64,000 nt of DNA from Multifurca ochricompacta (lineage: Eukaryota; Basidiomycota; Agaricomycetes; Russulales; Russulaceae). Both the position numbers and the translations under genes were made by a program. The notes beneath the pieces are model-generated. The model made no database searches, had not been told where the DNA came from, and saw nothing but the letters and a program-made list of their open reading frames with translations. This document shows positions 43,998-55,266 of the stretch, piece after piece. Position 1 is the stretch's first letter. Every line of letters begins with the position of its first letter. Location of the stretch: assembly GCA_022496185.1 (NCBI GenBank), contig WTXG01000149.1, positions 1 to 64,000 on the forward strand, in the 5' to 3' direction.

Positions 43998-44504
43998 AGC
44001 AAAGGTGTCTGGTGGCTGTTGAGCACAGCTGAGGTTAGATAAGCGAGTTACCTAAATGGGTAGTGGGACCACTCAAGGTCGTCCAGCACTGGCAAGCCGG
44101 TCTTTCTCTGACGGTCCATTTTGCGGGGCTGGGAATGTAGCATCAAGTGAGTGCTTGGCTTTCCCCCGATTGTGGTAAGGAGTACAAGACAGTACAAGAC
44201 ACAACCCGCACAAATGCAAGTCTGAATGTAATCTATGATAATGCACACCACATCCACTCTTGACGTAGTTTATCTCAGCCCTCCAGGAAGTATCAATAGT
44301 GTTACCAGCAGAATTATGGGTCCACCTTCGGGTGTCCTTCGAAGGAGGTAATCCCGCCGAATTCACACGTGTGCTTTCTCGTACTCTTCTAGAGCTTGAA
44401 GACTCGCCCAAATCAGAGGATTACCCCCCTGTATAGCCGGCCCCTCGCCCTGGGCGCGGGCGTTATTCAACGCGGCCTCATCCCCAACACCATCTCTGAA
44501 GGAC

Positions 44505-45169
44505 TCAAGATCGCCTGGGATTCGGCGTTCCCTTGTGACCCGTCATGACTATAATGTCCTCGCTTCGGAGACTTCTTTGGTATCTCGGGCTTGTGTCGTA
44601 TTCGCCATGTACGTGGATTTGCTTTGTGATTAAGGTGGTCCTGTTTGCCAGTTTCACTTTCCCATTTCTGAAACACTTTTCCACTTCATCTGCGGAATGA
44701 TCCGTAACCTTGCAAAGGAGGATGTAGCACTCAATGAATTCGTGAAGGGTGTCCAGATTGAACCCCAGCTTTGTAGGAGCTACTACCTGGAGTTTGTGTA
44801 AAGCCGGTGTAACAGAACGAAAAATGCAGCACTTACCACTTTGTCATCGCTCCACGTCGAAATATACATTGTCAAAATGCTGTCAACCACAGTCGCCCCA
44901 AATAATAGTCTATCTCCGAATCCTAAGGCCTGTCGCTGGTGTTAAGCCGAACATAAATATAGAGCGAGTTGTCGTGCGGCGGAAATATCATTCTTGGATT
45001 TGGCCTCAAGAGCGAATGTAATCACTCTGCTGGGCGCCGCCTGCGCGTCAGAGGAAAAAACTTGTGGGTTCTGTAGTTTCGTCAAGAATAAACTCCAGTC
45101 ATTCGGTAACACCATCGACATGATAATATTGGCTTTTTCAATCCAGGGGGATGCAGGCAAGAACAACTC
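44505..45169 (-). pseudogene. Uncharacterised gene remnant, possibly nuclease-like
   Basis: Exon 45169-44837 reads ELFLPASPWIEKANIIMSMV...VITFALEAKSKNDISAARQLALYLCSA, then a TAA (44942-44944), then LGFGDRLLFGATVVDSILTMYISTWSDDKV in the same frame. A GT-AG intron (44836-44787) joins it to 44786-44505 (VVAPTKLGFNLDTLHEFIECYILL...), open to TGA. The beta strand with E-x-K (ALEAKSK) followed by a helix recalls PD-(D/E)XK nuclease-like domains of fungal proteins, but this is a weak resemblance. Upstream exons were not found. It lies between the two NLR genes. Confidence 0.4.
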
Positions 45170-47671
45170 CCTTTCTGCTCTTCAAAATAAGTCAGTAGGA
45201 CACGACCACAGCAGAAGAGAAGGAAAATTACCCAAAAACATGTTTTCCCCGTAGCCGCAGGGCGAAGGCAGAATGAATTAAAGAGTATGTTCCCCTTCGT
45301 ATCTCGGTGTCATTGCGTGGTTAGTATCCGGGGCTCAAGAAAGAGTCCCAGTAGTCAACCAAGGTGTAACGTCGCTTTTCAAGGTCGTATGGGTCGTCGT
45401 CTTGGAATCGGTTGTCTTGTAAGGTACCAACCCAGTGCACGTACATAAATGCACCTCTCGTGAGGGTCCCTTTGGCGACCTAGAAAGTTGTAAGTAAATT
45501 GGACGATAAACTTTGTACAGATACCTTTTTGTCCTGACGAGGGGACACCCATTATACAAACTACATGTTAAAACGAATTTAGAAAGGACATGCGGGAGGT
45601 TCGTGATCGCACCTTTGTGTCCTTTATGTACTTTAGGTACTTGATTTCTCCCAAAAAATTTGTCAAACAACAACGTGTGTCAATTGATTGAGTCAGCTCA
45701 GGCACAGGACTCTGAGACTTATAAGTTGCGACCGGGCTACAAAGTATGCTGTTGTGAGGTGGTCGAGTTATGAAGGAGCGTGATTGGCGTACTTTTTGCT
45801 ATGGCGCGGCTAATAAGAATGAGTTCGACCAGACCAGACAACCATCGCGATGGCTTTGGCTTACCGTGGTGACTGAGAGACATCATCTTCCATGTAATCT
45901 GCGTCCATCTAATCCTGCGCGGTGAACAAGGGAGGAAACAGACGAGGCAGTGAGAGGAGCGCGTGGTCGAGGGAGTAAGCGTGAGCCACCGTCTAACCAC
46001 TAATCAACTTTCTGGCTCGTCCTAGGCCCGCATCATCTACGTGTTCCTGCTTCTTGCGAAATCGCGCGAGGTTGACAGGAATTGCCACTGGGCACTTTTT
46101 TTTTCAAAAAAATCATGTCAATGTCCAGAGTCCAGACCCATGGTAACTTCGTCACATCCCCTTTAGCCTTGCCATTCCTGCCGTGCCTAACTTTCATTGA
46201 TGGTTCCCACTATAACCCTATTACATTCTCTGTCCCAAATTGGTGCCGCGTTAGGATTTACCCAGACCAGCAGGTAACAGTTGGCCTTGTTACGGCCGGT
46301 GGCCATATCGGGGTTTCGTTCTGGGGGGTTCTGATGGAGTCAAAGGTTTCAGATGACTGGGTTGCACACGAGGGCAAACATCAGGAAATTTACAAAATTC
46401 TAGGATGTCGAGTCCCTAGAAGTACTAGCTATACTGCCTAAGGTTGGCACTCTAGGCATCCTTGGGTTCTCTCGTTGCGCCGCAACATCGACGTGTTCTC
46501 TACTTGGCATAGATTGAGTGCCATTTTCTTTTCCTTTCTCAAATGTCAAGTGCTCAGAGACCCCAATGTAACGTCCCCACACCCCTTATTGTCCATCAAC
46601 GCTCAGCGGCTCCCACCCCTGACTCTATACACCTCTTTCAGCCTTTCTCAGTAGAACAGGAAGAAAAGAGGGATCATATACTGCTTTCATCATTAGTAAA
46701 CCGCAACAGTTCATCTCACCTTGCTACTGGGTTGTTTCATTTTAGACCATGTAATTGCTGTCATCTTGTCGTATAAGGAATGTGGAAGTGTGGGAGCCTG
46801 GTTACTTAGAATGATGGGATTTAGGAAGGAAAGTTGTTATTTTTTAATTTTTTGTTTCAAGGAGTACCTGAGCCTCGTAAGAAACGCGGAGAGCTCGCGT
46901 TCACGACTTGGTCCAGCGTATTGATAAGTCTTTTCAAAAATCATACATGCCACTAGTTGATAACGGCGGCCTCGCTATTGAGACCCTCCGCCGTGATCTA
47001 AACGCAGCACAAAAAGTAGAAGGGCTAAGAGCTCTCCAATGATGGACCCCAAGGACTTGTACTGTGGTCATCTGCATGCTTTGATAAGGGGTAAGCATTA
47101 CTTAGCCCCTTCATAAGTGTCATCTGAACCGAGCGAGTCTCTTGACTCAAGTGTGTCGGCGATAGTGGATAGCGCTGCCAAATCACAATGGTAAAAATAG
47201 TGATGGAAGACGTGGGATAACTTACTTTGGCTGCCTGAACTACAATTCAAGCCTATTCCGACTCCAAGCCGGACATTATCCCTCACCCTGTGCAATATCT
47301 CAGAATCCAACAATAGAGGAATGAGTATTTTAAGTGAATATACAGTCGTTCTGAGGGAAGGCTGGGCTGTCTGAGTTGGCTGCCATCATGCGTCAAAAGT
47401 TGTCAGAAAAAACGGACTCATGAAGTTGAATATAGAAGATGAAAATATTGAAGACAGATTGAAAATTGAAATAGGTAGGATGGTGCAGAAAATTTGTGAG
47501 AGCGGAAAAAAAAATACAAGAAAGAGATGAGGGAGAGCAGTCAGTAGTGATTGCGCTAGCACTGACGCCGACGCCACATTCCCCCAGGTGCAAGGCACAA
47601 TGCCTCGAGGCTTCTTCGCTCTCTCATGCTCACACAACCCATCGAGTACAACCACAAAAAGTTAAAAAAAC
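45170..47671. other. Intergenic stretch upstream of NLR-B; no gene supported
   Basis: Contains only short frames; the longest are 112 residues (45673-45335, minus) and 119 residues (46082-46441, plus), neither with a family resemblance or clear intron partners. T-runs and A-runs at 46096-46112 and 46838-46855. The last 70 bp before 47672 (TTCGCTCTCTC, ACCCATCGA) resemble the 5' leader of NLR-A, so the duplication extends a little upstream of the start codon. Confidence 0.45.
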
Positions 47672-50600
47672 ATGCAATCCAAATCATTCTCATTCAGAAA
47701 AGCTATTAGTGGCATCTTTCATACCTCATCTCGTACCGACCACTCAGCAGTCTGTAAGTATCATCACTCAGGCGTATCTTTTAATTGTAGCTCACAACTC
47801 ACACAGCCGCCGGTAACATCGATCCTACCTCATCGCAGCCAATTGGTGGACGAGTTGACATCGCCATTGGAGCGGTCGAAACATCTCTCGCCGCTTGAAG
47901 GAAGTTAGTTCATTGGCAGGAAAGATCCCCTACATCTCCCCAATCGCTGGCATCCTACTCCAAGCGCTCAAGATGCGAGATGTACGTCACTTGTCACCCT
48001 ACCAATTGTCATCTAGGCTGATTTATCATTAGGAGGTCAAGGTATACACAGAAGAGTGGGGAGTGGTCATGCAAAAGCTGGCCAACGTTGGGAGCGTCGT
48101 TGTTGACGTCGGAGAAATGTGCCGAATGCACGATCTGAAGGAAGACGAACTGCCTCCTACCCTCCGTGCTACTCTTCTATCCCTTCAAACGTATGTTCCA
48201 ATCTATTCATCTACGTCATAGTCTAATCGGAAACAAGCGATCTGGACGGGATAATTAGCGCACTTCAAGAGTGCGCTGAGGTTAAAGGAATCAAGAAGGT
48301 ACTCCTTCGCACGGATATGCTGAGGAAGGTGAAGCAATATGATGGGAAGCTATCTAACGTGCTTCAAGTATTCCAGGTTCGTACTAAATCTTATCATCCA
48401 TGTAATTCTTCTGACGATTCATCTACAGGCTAGGCTTTCTTTAACCATTCTAACTCAATCCATTCAAGAGCGCAAGGTACGGGACTAGATCAAGTCGAGG
48501 GAAGCTAATTGATTGAGACATTCAACAGATCGTCATGACCACATCTCCTGGTCCGACACCTGAGATCACGTATGCCATTCATTAATACCTTTGGCGCAGC
48601 TGTATGCTGACACCGCCATCGCTCAGGTCCATGCCATCCAAACCTCAGATATTCTTCGGCCGCGACACTGAACTTGCTCAGATCATTCACATGATTTTCA
48701 CCAACATTGGTTCTCATCCTGCCCACATCGCAATTCTAGGCCCTGGCGGCCATGGAAAAACAACCCTTGCCAATGCAGTCCTCACCATGACCGTGTCCAA
48801 GAACACTTTGGTCATGCTAGATTTTTCATTCCTTGTGAATCAATCTTCTCATCCGGAGCTCTCTTGGTGGAACTTGCCAAGTCACTCGGAGTCTTCAAGT
48901 CAGGTTCAGATGCATCCTGGTCTCACATCCACTCTGCATTGGTTGCAAAGGAGTGCATACTGTGTCTTGATAACTTTGAATCACCTTGGGACCAGGATGG
49001 TGACACCAAACACTCTGTTGAACAACTGTTGTCCAGGATTACTGAGCTGCAATCTGTCACAGTACTGATCACAATGAGAGGGACAGAGAGGCCAGCCCGT
49101 ACACATTGGACAAAACCCACTCTCCTGCCACTACAGACTTTGAGCCATGATGCTGGAAGACAAATTTGGCAAGAGATTAGTGATAACTATGATGAATCTG
49201 CAGAGAAGCTTCTGAATGCAGTGGATTATGTTCCTCTTGCCATCGATTTGTTGGCCCATCTTTCCCAGGTCACACCACCATCATTATTGTGGAAAGAATG
49301 GTGTAAAAAGCAGACAGGAATTCTTCAAAGGGGACAGGCCCATAAACTGTTAAATGTTGAATACTCTATCCAGCTATCTATTGATAGTGGGAGGATGAAG
49401 GCCAATCCATCTGCCAGGGATCTACTTGGTGTTCTCAGCATGCTTCCAGATGGAATGCATATCAAACAAGTGGATAAATTTGAAGAGATTCTTGGAGACA
49501 TAGAGATGCACTCTGGACTACATGTACTCCAACAATGCAGCTTGATAATCATGAGTGGAGAGAGATATCAAACTCATCCAATTATTCGTCACTTTTGCAA
49601 TAAGCAAGGGTTTATGTCACCAAGACATGAGGCTTCACTGAAGGAGTTCTATATCACTTTGGCATCTTCCCATCTTCAACAAGCACATAACTATGATGAG
49701 ATGGTTTTGGAAGTGAACAACACAAAGGCCATGCTATTTGGTCTTTTAGAGTCAAACTATGCAGACCATTCAAAGGTTGTCAAAGCTATCATCAATTTCA
49801 TAAGTCTCCATCAAAGTATTGGAGACCTTTCTGATAGGTTAATTAGTCAAACTATTGAATTTGTACAACAAAAGAATGGGGCTACATCATTGTTGGTTGA
49901 ATGCCTTCAAGCATGGGGAAATTTGTATCAGTTTTCAGGTAACATGAAAGGTGCAAAGGAGAAGATGCAAGAGGCAGAAAGTCTGTGCATGTCTAGTTCA
50001 TGTCACAACACTCTATTACATGCAGAGGTCTTATCAGAACTTGGAAAAATCTATGAAATAGAATATGCAATAAATGAAGCACAGGTTACATATGAGAAGG
50101 CTTTGGAAATCCAGAGAACCTCTGGTGATGTTCTAGTTGAAGGAAATTGCCTTCATGGGCTTGGAAGGATATATCGTGTACTTGGAAAATTAAATGAAGC
50201 AGAAGCTTCTTTGAAGAGGGCTTGGAACTTCATCAGGCTGCTGATAGTGCATTGAGTCAAGGAAATGATTATTGTCTACTTGGGCACACATACACAGACA
50301 TGAGAAAGCTTGATGAAGCAGAAAAGTGTTTTCAGAAAGCTCTTGAATTTCATAAGACTGCCAATAGTGTATTATGGCAGGGAAATGATCACAAAGGACT
50401 TGGAGACACCTATTTGGGTCTTGAAAATTTCAGTGAAGCTGAAGCCTCATACCAGAAAGCTTTAGAACTCCATAAAACTGCAAACCTTCCCTATGGTCAG
50501 GGACAAGATTATGAAGGGCTTGGAAATGTATATCTGGAACTCCACAAGTTAGACTTGGCAGATGCTTCATTTCAAAATGCTCTAAATTATCTTGGGGCAG

Positions 50601-50821
50601 CCCAGAATTCTTTAGGTCAAGGATATGCCCTGAATGGGTTAGGAAGGGTACTTATTGAAAGGTCACAATTTAAAGAGGCCAAGAGCATGCTGGAGAAGGC
50701 CCAAATCATATTTGAGGAAGTGCAAGATGCAGGATGGACAAAATACAATCAGAAGTTCCTGAATGATGTCACATCTAAGATGGGGGCAGGTTTCTCAGAT
50801 GTGAGAACTTTGGCTGGATAG
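47672..50821 (+). pseudogene. NLR-type STAND gene B, divergent copy of NLR-A (three one-base deletions)
   Basis: Exons match NLR-A one for one: 47672-47753, 47807-47981, 48033-48190, 48238-48376, 48429-48476, 48529-48569, 48627-50821, with GT-AG introns at the same places. Compared with A there are single-base losses at about 47898 (GCTCTGAAG to GCTTGAAG), 48787 (CTCACTCATG to CTCACCATG, just after the P-loop GPGGHGKTTLANAVLT) and 50221 (GCTCTGGAA to GCTTGGAA). Apart from these the MLKL/HeLo-like domain, NB-ARC and TPR array are all present, ending KMGAGFSDVRTLAG. Either a recent pseudogene or a functional gene with sequence errors. The protein differs most from A in exon 1, exon 6, a patch after the NB-ARC and the last TPRs. 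Confidence 0.82.
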
Positions 50822-51091
50822 GCTGGATAGGCAGAGGGTCACAGAGGTTGTTGTGAGTAGTTGTGCACTCATGTTCAGGATGTTCTGTAATGTACTTATA
50901 TGTAGGTAGCATTGACAAGACCCCATTACAGTCCACTTTCTTCATATGATAGTCTTTGCTTGACTCATGGCCCACAACAGGCCCAGATCCTTTGTTGTTC
51001 ATGCAACTCAACTTGCATTTTCTTTCCCTTTATGTTAAGGTGCAGACACAGGAAACTTAAAAATTTGGTTACAGCCATATCATGTCATGTC

Positions 51092-52156
51092 TAGGGCATA
51101 ACACAGGTCACACCATGGGTAACTTTACTAAGCATTAGCTAGATATGGTAAAGATAAGATAAATAAATACTCACTTCAGTTATTGTGGTCAAAACTGAAG
51201 TGAATGCATACAGAAAAGAGCATGACAATAAGGAGAGAAATGTGATGCTCTCAGTCCATGTAACGGTTTGTGACGAGTTTGTGACGTATCTGTGACGATT
51301 TTCCTGTCCGCACGTTCGACATCTATTCCAACTTCTCACTTTATCTGCTTATCTGATCTCTTGACTGCACCACATGATTTCTCTGCAGTGCATGCAAGCC
51401 CTCTGGCTCACTCTTGTTCTATCTCAGTTCAGGGCATAAAACCCTACTTACCAGAACATTCTAGTTATCTTATATCTTCTGATGTGCCCTTCTCTGATGT
51501 GCCTCTCTCTGATGTACCTTTCTCTGATGTACCTTTCTCAAGATGTATTTAAACTGCTAGGTTACAGAGACAGACCTTAAGTCTGTTCTCTTGTATCTAA
51601 TACAGGTGTATTTGACTTCACAAAGATCCACTTGAACTCCCTGAGTAGCAGCTTGAGGAGGTTTCTTCCCCAGTAACTCTGCAGGGCTGATTGCTGCTGC
51701 TTTCAACTTCATTTCCTGCACACACCCCCTCCATAACATCATGGGCACTCAAAACTTTGAACTAAACTAGGCTTTCTCTGTTATATCTTGAATCTTGAGT
51801 GTGCCCTGCATCTTGAGGGCATTCAGACATCAAAAACATGACTGGATGCAGCAGACACCTGGCTGTGACAAGAAACATAACTACTTAATTGTGACAAGAT
51901 ACAAAGGAACATATTGTGCATACAATGTGGAATTGTCTCTGAATCAGCACTTTGGATTATCAAGTCCACAGTCCTCAACTATCTGATGGTTGCTACCAGC
52001 CCATCTCAACAGTAGCACAAATAGAGTGGAGTAGAAATAACCCGCACCAACCCGTGACACCGTGACTACGGGTGCTAAGAAATTCACACTGTACCCGTAC
52101 CTGTGAAACCCGTATACCACATACCGTGGTGTTACCCGCACCCGTGTTATGCCCTA
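51092..52156. mobile_element. Non-autonomous hAT element, 1,065 bp
   Basis: Terminal inverted repeats TAGGGCATAACACAGGT (51092) and, inverted from 52156, TAGGGCATAACACGGGT; flanked by GTCATGTC on both sides (51084-51091 and 52157-52164), an 8-bp duplication. The right subterminal region is rich in CCCGT/ACGGG repeats. No transposase frame; internal small repeats TCTGATGTRCC occur four times at 51479-51536. Inserted about 260 bp downstream of NLR-B and 175 bp downstream of the DCR2-like gene's stop. Confidence 0.92.
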
Positions 52157-52338
52157 GTCATGTCATACACCTGGGGCCTTGCTTGCCCACAATGATAGTC
52201 ATTATGGGTGAACCCTCATGAGCTGGTGATGATACAGATGATGGCAAAGCAAATCAATATCCTTGCGTTGCGACCGCACGTACACGTACATGAACATGAT
52301 GATGAAATGAACAAACCTAACTCAGCTTGGCTTGAATG

Positions 52339-54986
52339 TTACCATACATACGGGTCAAATCCTCCATGCCCAACCAGAACCATCTCATCAATGATCTCCT
52401 CATTCGCGAGTCGCTTATACGTCCGAATCGTCTCCCCAAAGTCCGAAATGTCGTATATCCGGAACCTCCGATCGAAGCTGATTCAACCAGGGCTCAATAA
52501 AAATAAAAAAAATAAAATTTAGTGGGTGTTAAATGGTCACGCACCCAACTTTTCCGTATCCTGCAAATGACCTGGTTTCGAGTAAAAGAAAAAGAGTGCA
52601 TGAGTGAAATGTGAAGGCAGATCGATGGGTTATTATAGTTCTATACGTACCCGCCACCCCCGAAGCAAAGCCATACGCCCTTCACTCGTCTACAGTTATC
52701 CGTCACTGTTAATTGCTATATCAGCAAGGTGCGCAGACAAGGGACAAACGCGGGTGACGCCTACCGTGACAATGACCATTACCAACGACCTTTACCTCCG
52801 GTATACCCCCCGCGCCACGATGTGGAGTCTCGAGAGCGTGCAATAAGCCGTCCTGGAAGAAGCCCCCATTCTTCTTCGCTGAACCGGGCGCTTCCAAGTC
52901 GGACGAGCCAACGTCGAGCGGACGGCCGTGCGGGGATCAGCATCAGGGGTCGTATAGGACTCCTGACTGTGTGATTTGTGTTTTTTTAAGGATATTAGGA
53001 TTAGTAGGCGTCATGAGAAAGCCACGTGTGAGAGAGACCCCTAAAAAGAACCTACAGAGGGATATGGAAAAACATCAAGGCGTTCGGTTTGGCCAGTTTC
53101 CGTGGCGTCGGTGGGTGCTGCTGCTGCCGTTCTTCCCACATGCTCCCAAAGTCCTTAGCGCCGTCGGGTGTGAATGGACGCGAAATCGGGTTTATTGAGG
53201 CTACAGCCCACACGCATACAGACAACATCGCTCAGCCACGCAGGTTAATGATAAAATTAAAACGCACCCGACTCTTGTAAGAACCAGTCAATCTGATCTG
53301 GCGAATGAAATCGTATTCCGTGGGTCGCAAGAAGCCGAACATATCAAAGATCCCAGACGTGTAAGCGCCCGAGTCCAAGAAATACAATGTCAGGAGATGG
53401 GTCTTGCTCGCGTCCGCGCTCCACACTTTGAGCACATAATTTCCAACGCCGTGGATGTCCTCCGGTCCGGGTTGCACAAGGCCATAGGGTAGTCCCTGCA
53501 TGAGTTTCACCTGATCGCGCCGCGTGCCAAATTCGCGTGCGTCCTCCCCGTCGTGATTCCCAAAGACGGCGGCCCACGGGATCCGGCGTGAAATCACGGG
53601 TGCGGCAAACTTGGCGAGTACCGATGCCGCGTCCCAGGATGTACCTTGTCCGTTCAATTGGTCTCCTGTAAAGACGACTAGATCGGGTCGTTCCTCGTCG
53701 AGCATACGTTCGACGAGTGATTCAGTGTATGCGTATGCACCACCATCACAAGGGGAGGATGGGTCGCGGCAAGGTCCAGCACTGACGGAGAAATGGAGGT
53801 CGGCGATCTGCATGATTTTGAACCGTCCGTCATGTGAGAAATGTAAAGGTGGTGCGCGCGGGGGTGCTGAAATGATTGATAATTACTCGTCAATAAAAAG
53901 GATGGAATACAGAGAACAAGGGGGAAATTGAATGCACGTTTCACTCCACGCCGAACCGTGATGGATACGCTCTCGCTGCGCGCCGAATTTTCGGTCGTCG
54001 GTGGAGAGATCCTCTCGAAACCATACCAGGGATCGCCATCGCCATAGACGACATCTAGTTCAGTGATCAAAGATCGCCGCTCCTCTTCCGACATATCGTG
54101 GAGTGTCTTCTCATTGCGATACCACAAGAAAAGCGGGGGTGCGCGCCTGACACCGTCACGCAACGAGAGAGGGGCTTTGACCCAGTCTCCACTCGCGCCA
54201 GACGGCGCCAAACCAGAGGGTAGTAGTTGTATCTCTGATATGAGCGGTACATCTCGTCTGCGGGTACGACGATAATAAAGCAGCTAAAAACCGATGGGTA
54301 AACTCGACATGAGTACCCCCCCCCCTCCCAAAAAAAAGCGCCAAAGGCCACGCACCAAATGCCACATGCCAGCCTGAAGGTTCAGATCGCGCTGAACGCG
54401 GACCCATCTCCCCTTGATTGCGTCGTCCGAAGTGGAAGAGGAGGGCGTGCACATGTCGATCATGCTTAGGTCGAACACACACCGAACGACGGCGATCTCG
54501 GATACTTTTTTTTTGTTGTTGTCGATGTGGGAGGGGAAGGGCCAGGTCAGTTCAAGGTCAGTAGACGATAATGACCGTTAGCTTACATCCAGTGTCATGT
54601 GGGAGTAACGGCGACCATACATCCAGCGGGAGACTCGCACTGTCAACAGGAGCATTCAAACTAGGGGCGGTAACGTTCCACCAATCCACTTCAGCATCAT
54701 GGTGGTCGCCCGACGCCGGTAAAGCTGATGGTGGTGGCGGTGAGCTCCCAGCACCTTCACCAATGTCATCATTATTTGTATTAGCAGGCGGGTTTGTAGC
54801 CGACGAAGACAGAGGAAAGATGACATCCCAAGATTGCCATCCGAGTCGTTGGGTGTCGCCGGGTCCGCGTGTGGGTTGATAAAGAACGAAAAAGAATGTA
54901 AGAAGGCATGAGAAGCCGATGATAGTGGTAGCGGGGACGAAGATGGACCGTATAAAGCGCACAAACCGGCCCAGTGTTCTCGCCAT
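52339..54986 (-). CDS. DCR2-like calcineurin-type phosphatase (membrane-anchored)
   Basis: Nine exons on the minus strand: 54986-54587, 54504-54356, 54283-53938, 53866-53268, 53200-53056, 52966-52765, 52705-52651, 52571-52545, 52477-52339. About 687 residues. A membrane anchor (VPATTIIGFSCLLTFFFVLY, about 20-40) precedes LGWQSWD and HDTG, both typical of fungal DCR2 proteins, whose yeast member is a phosphatase affecting cell-cycle start and the unfolded protein response. Metal-binding motifs are all visible: IADLHFS (DxH), FTGDQL, FGNHD, GNGHCH. The C-terminus has FDRRFRIYDISDFGETIRTYKR. The frame needs two single-base insertions, near 53296 (CAGATCAGATTGAC) and near 52935 (ACGGCCGTCC), which I suspect are sequence errors since the rest is perfectly conserved in style. 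Confidence 0.88.
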
Positions 54987-55266
54987 GTTGGCGTAACGAA
55001 AGGATTTGCCGTGCCCCTCAGACAAATTGGGTGCGAACAGGATCCGTCGTAGTGGTAGTGTTACGACACGTATGACGGACCACGACAGCTCACGTGAATT
55101 TGAATGATTGAAATACATTTGAGAGAGAAATGATAATAAGCGTAACTATACAAGACAGTACAATACATGCTATTTCAAACATGAAAAACGCAATTTGGAC
55201 ACAAGTACTGTAGCGAAGGAAGAGAAGTGGGGGGTCGGATCAGAACAGAGAACCATGACCGCGCCA

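Noticed and set aside
46082..46441. 119-residue plus-strand ORF as a gene
   Set aside because: No recognisable motif, no intron partners, and it starts in a T/A-run; judged a chance frame.
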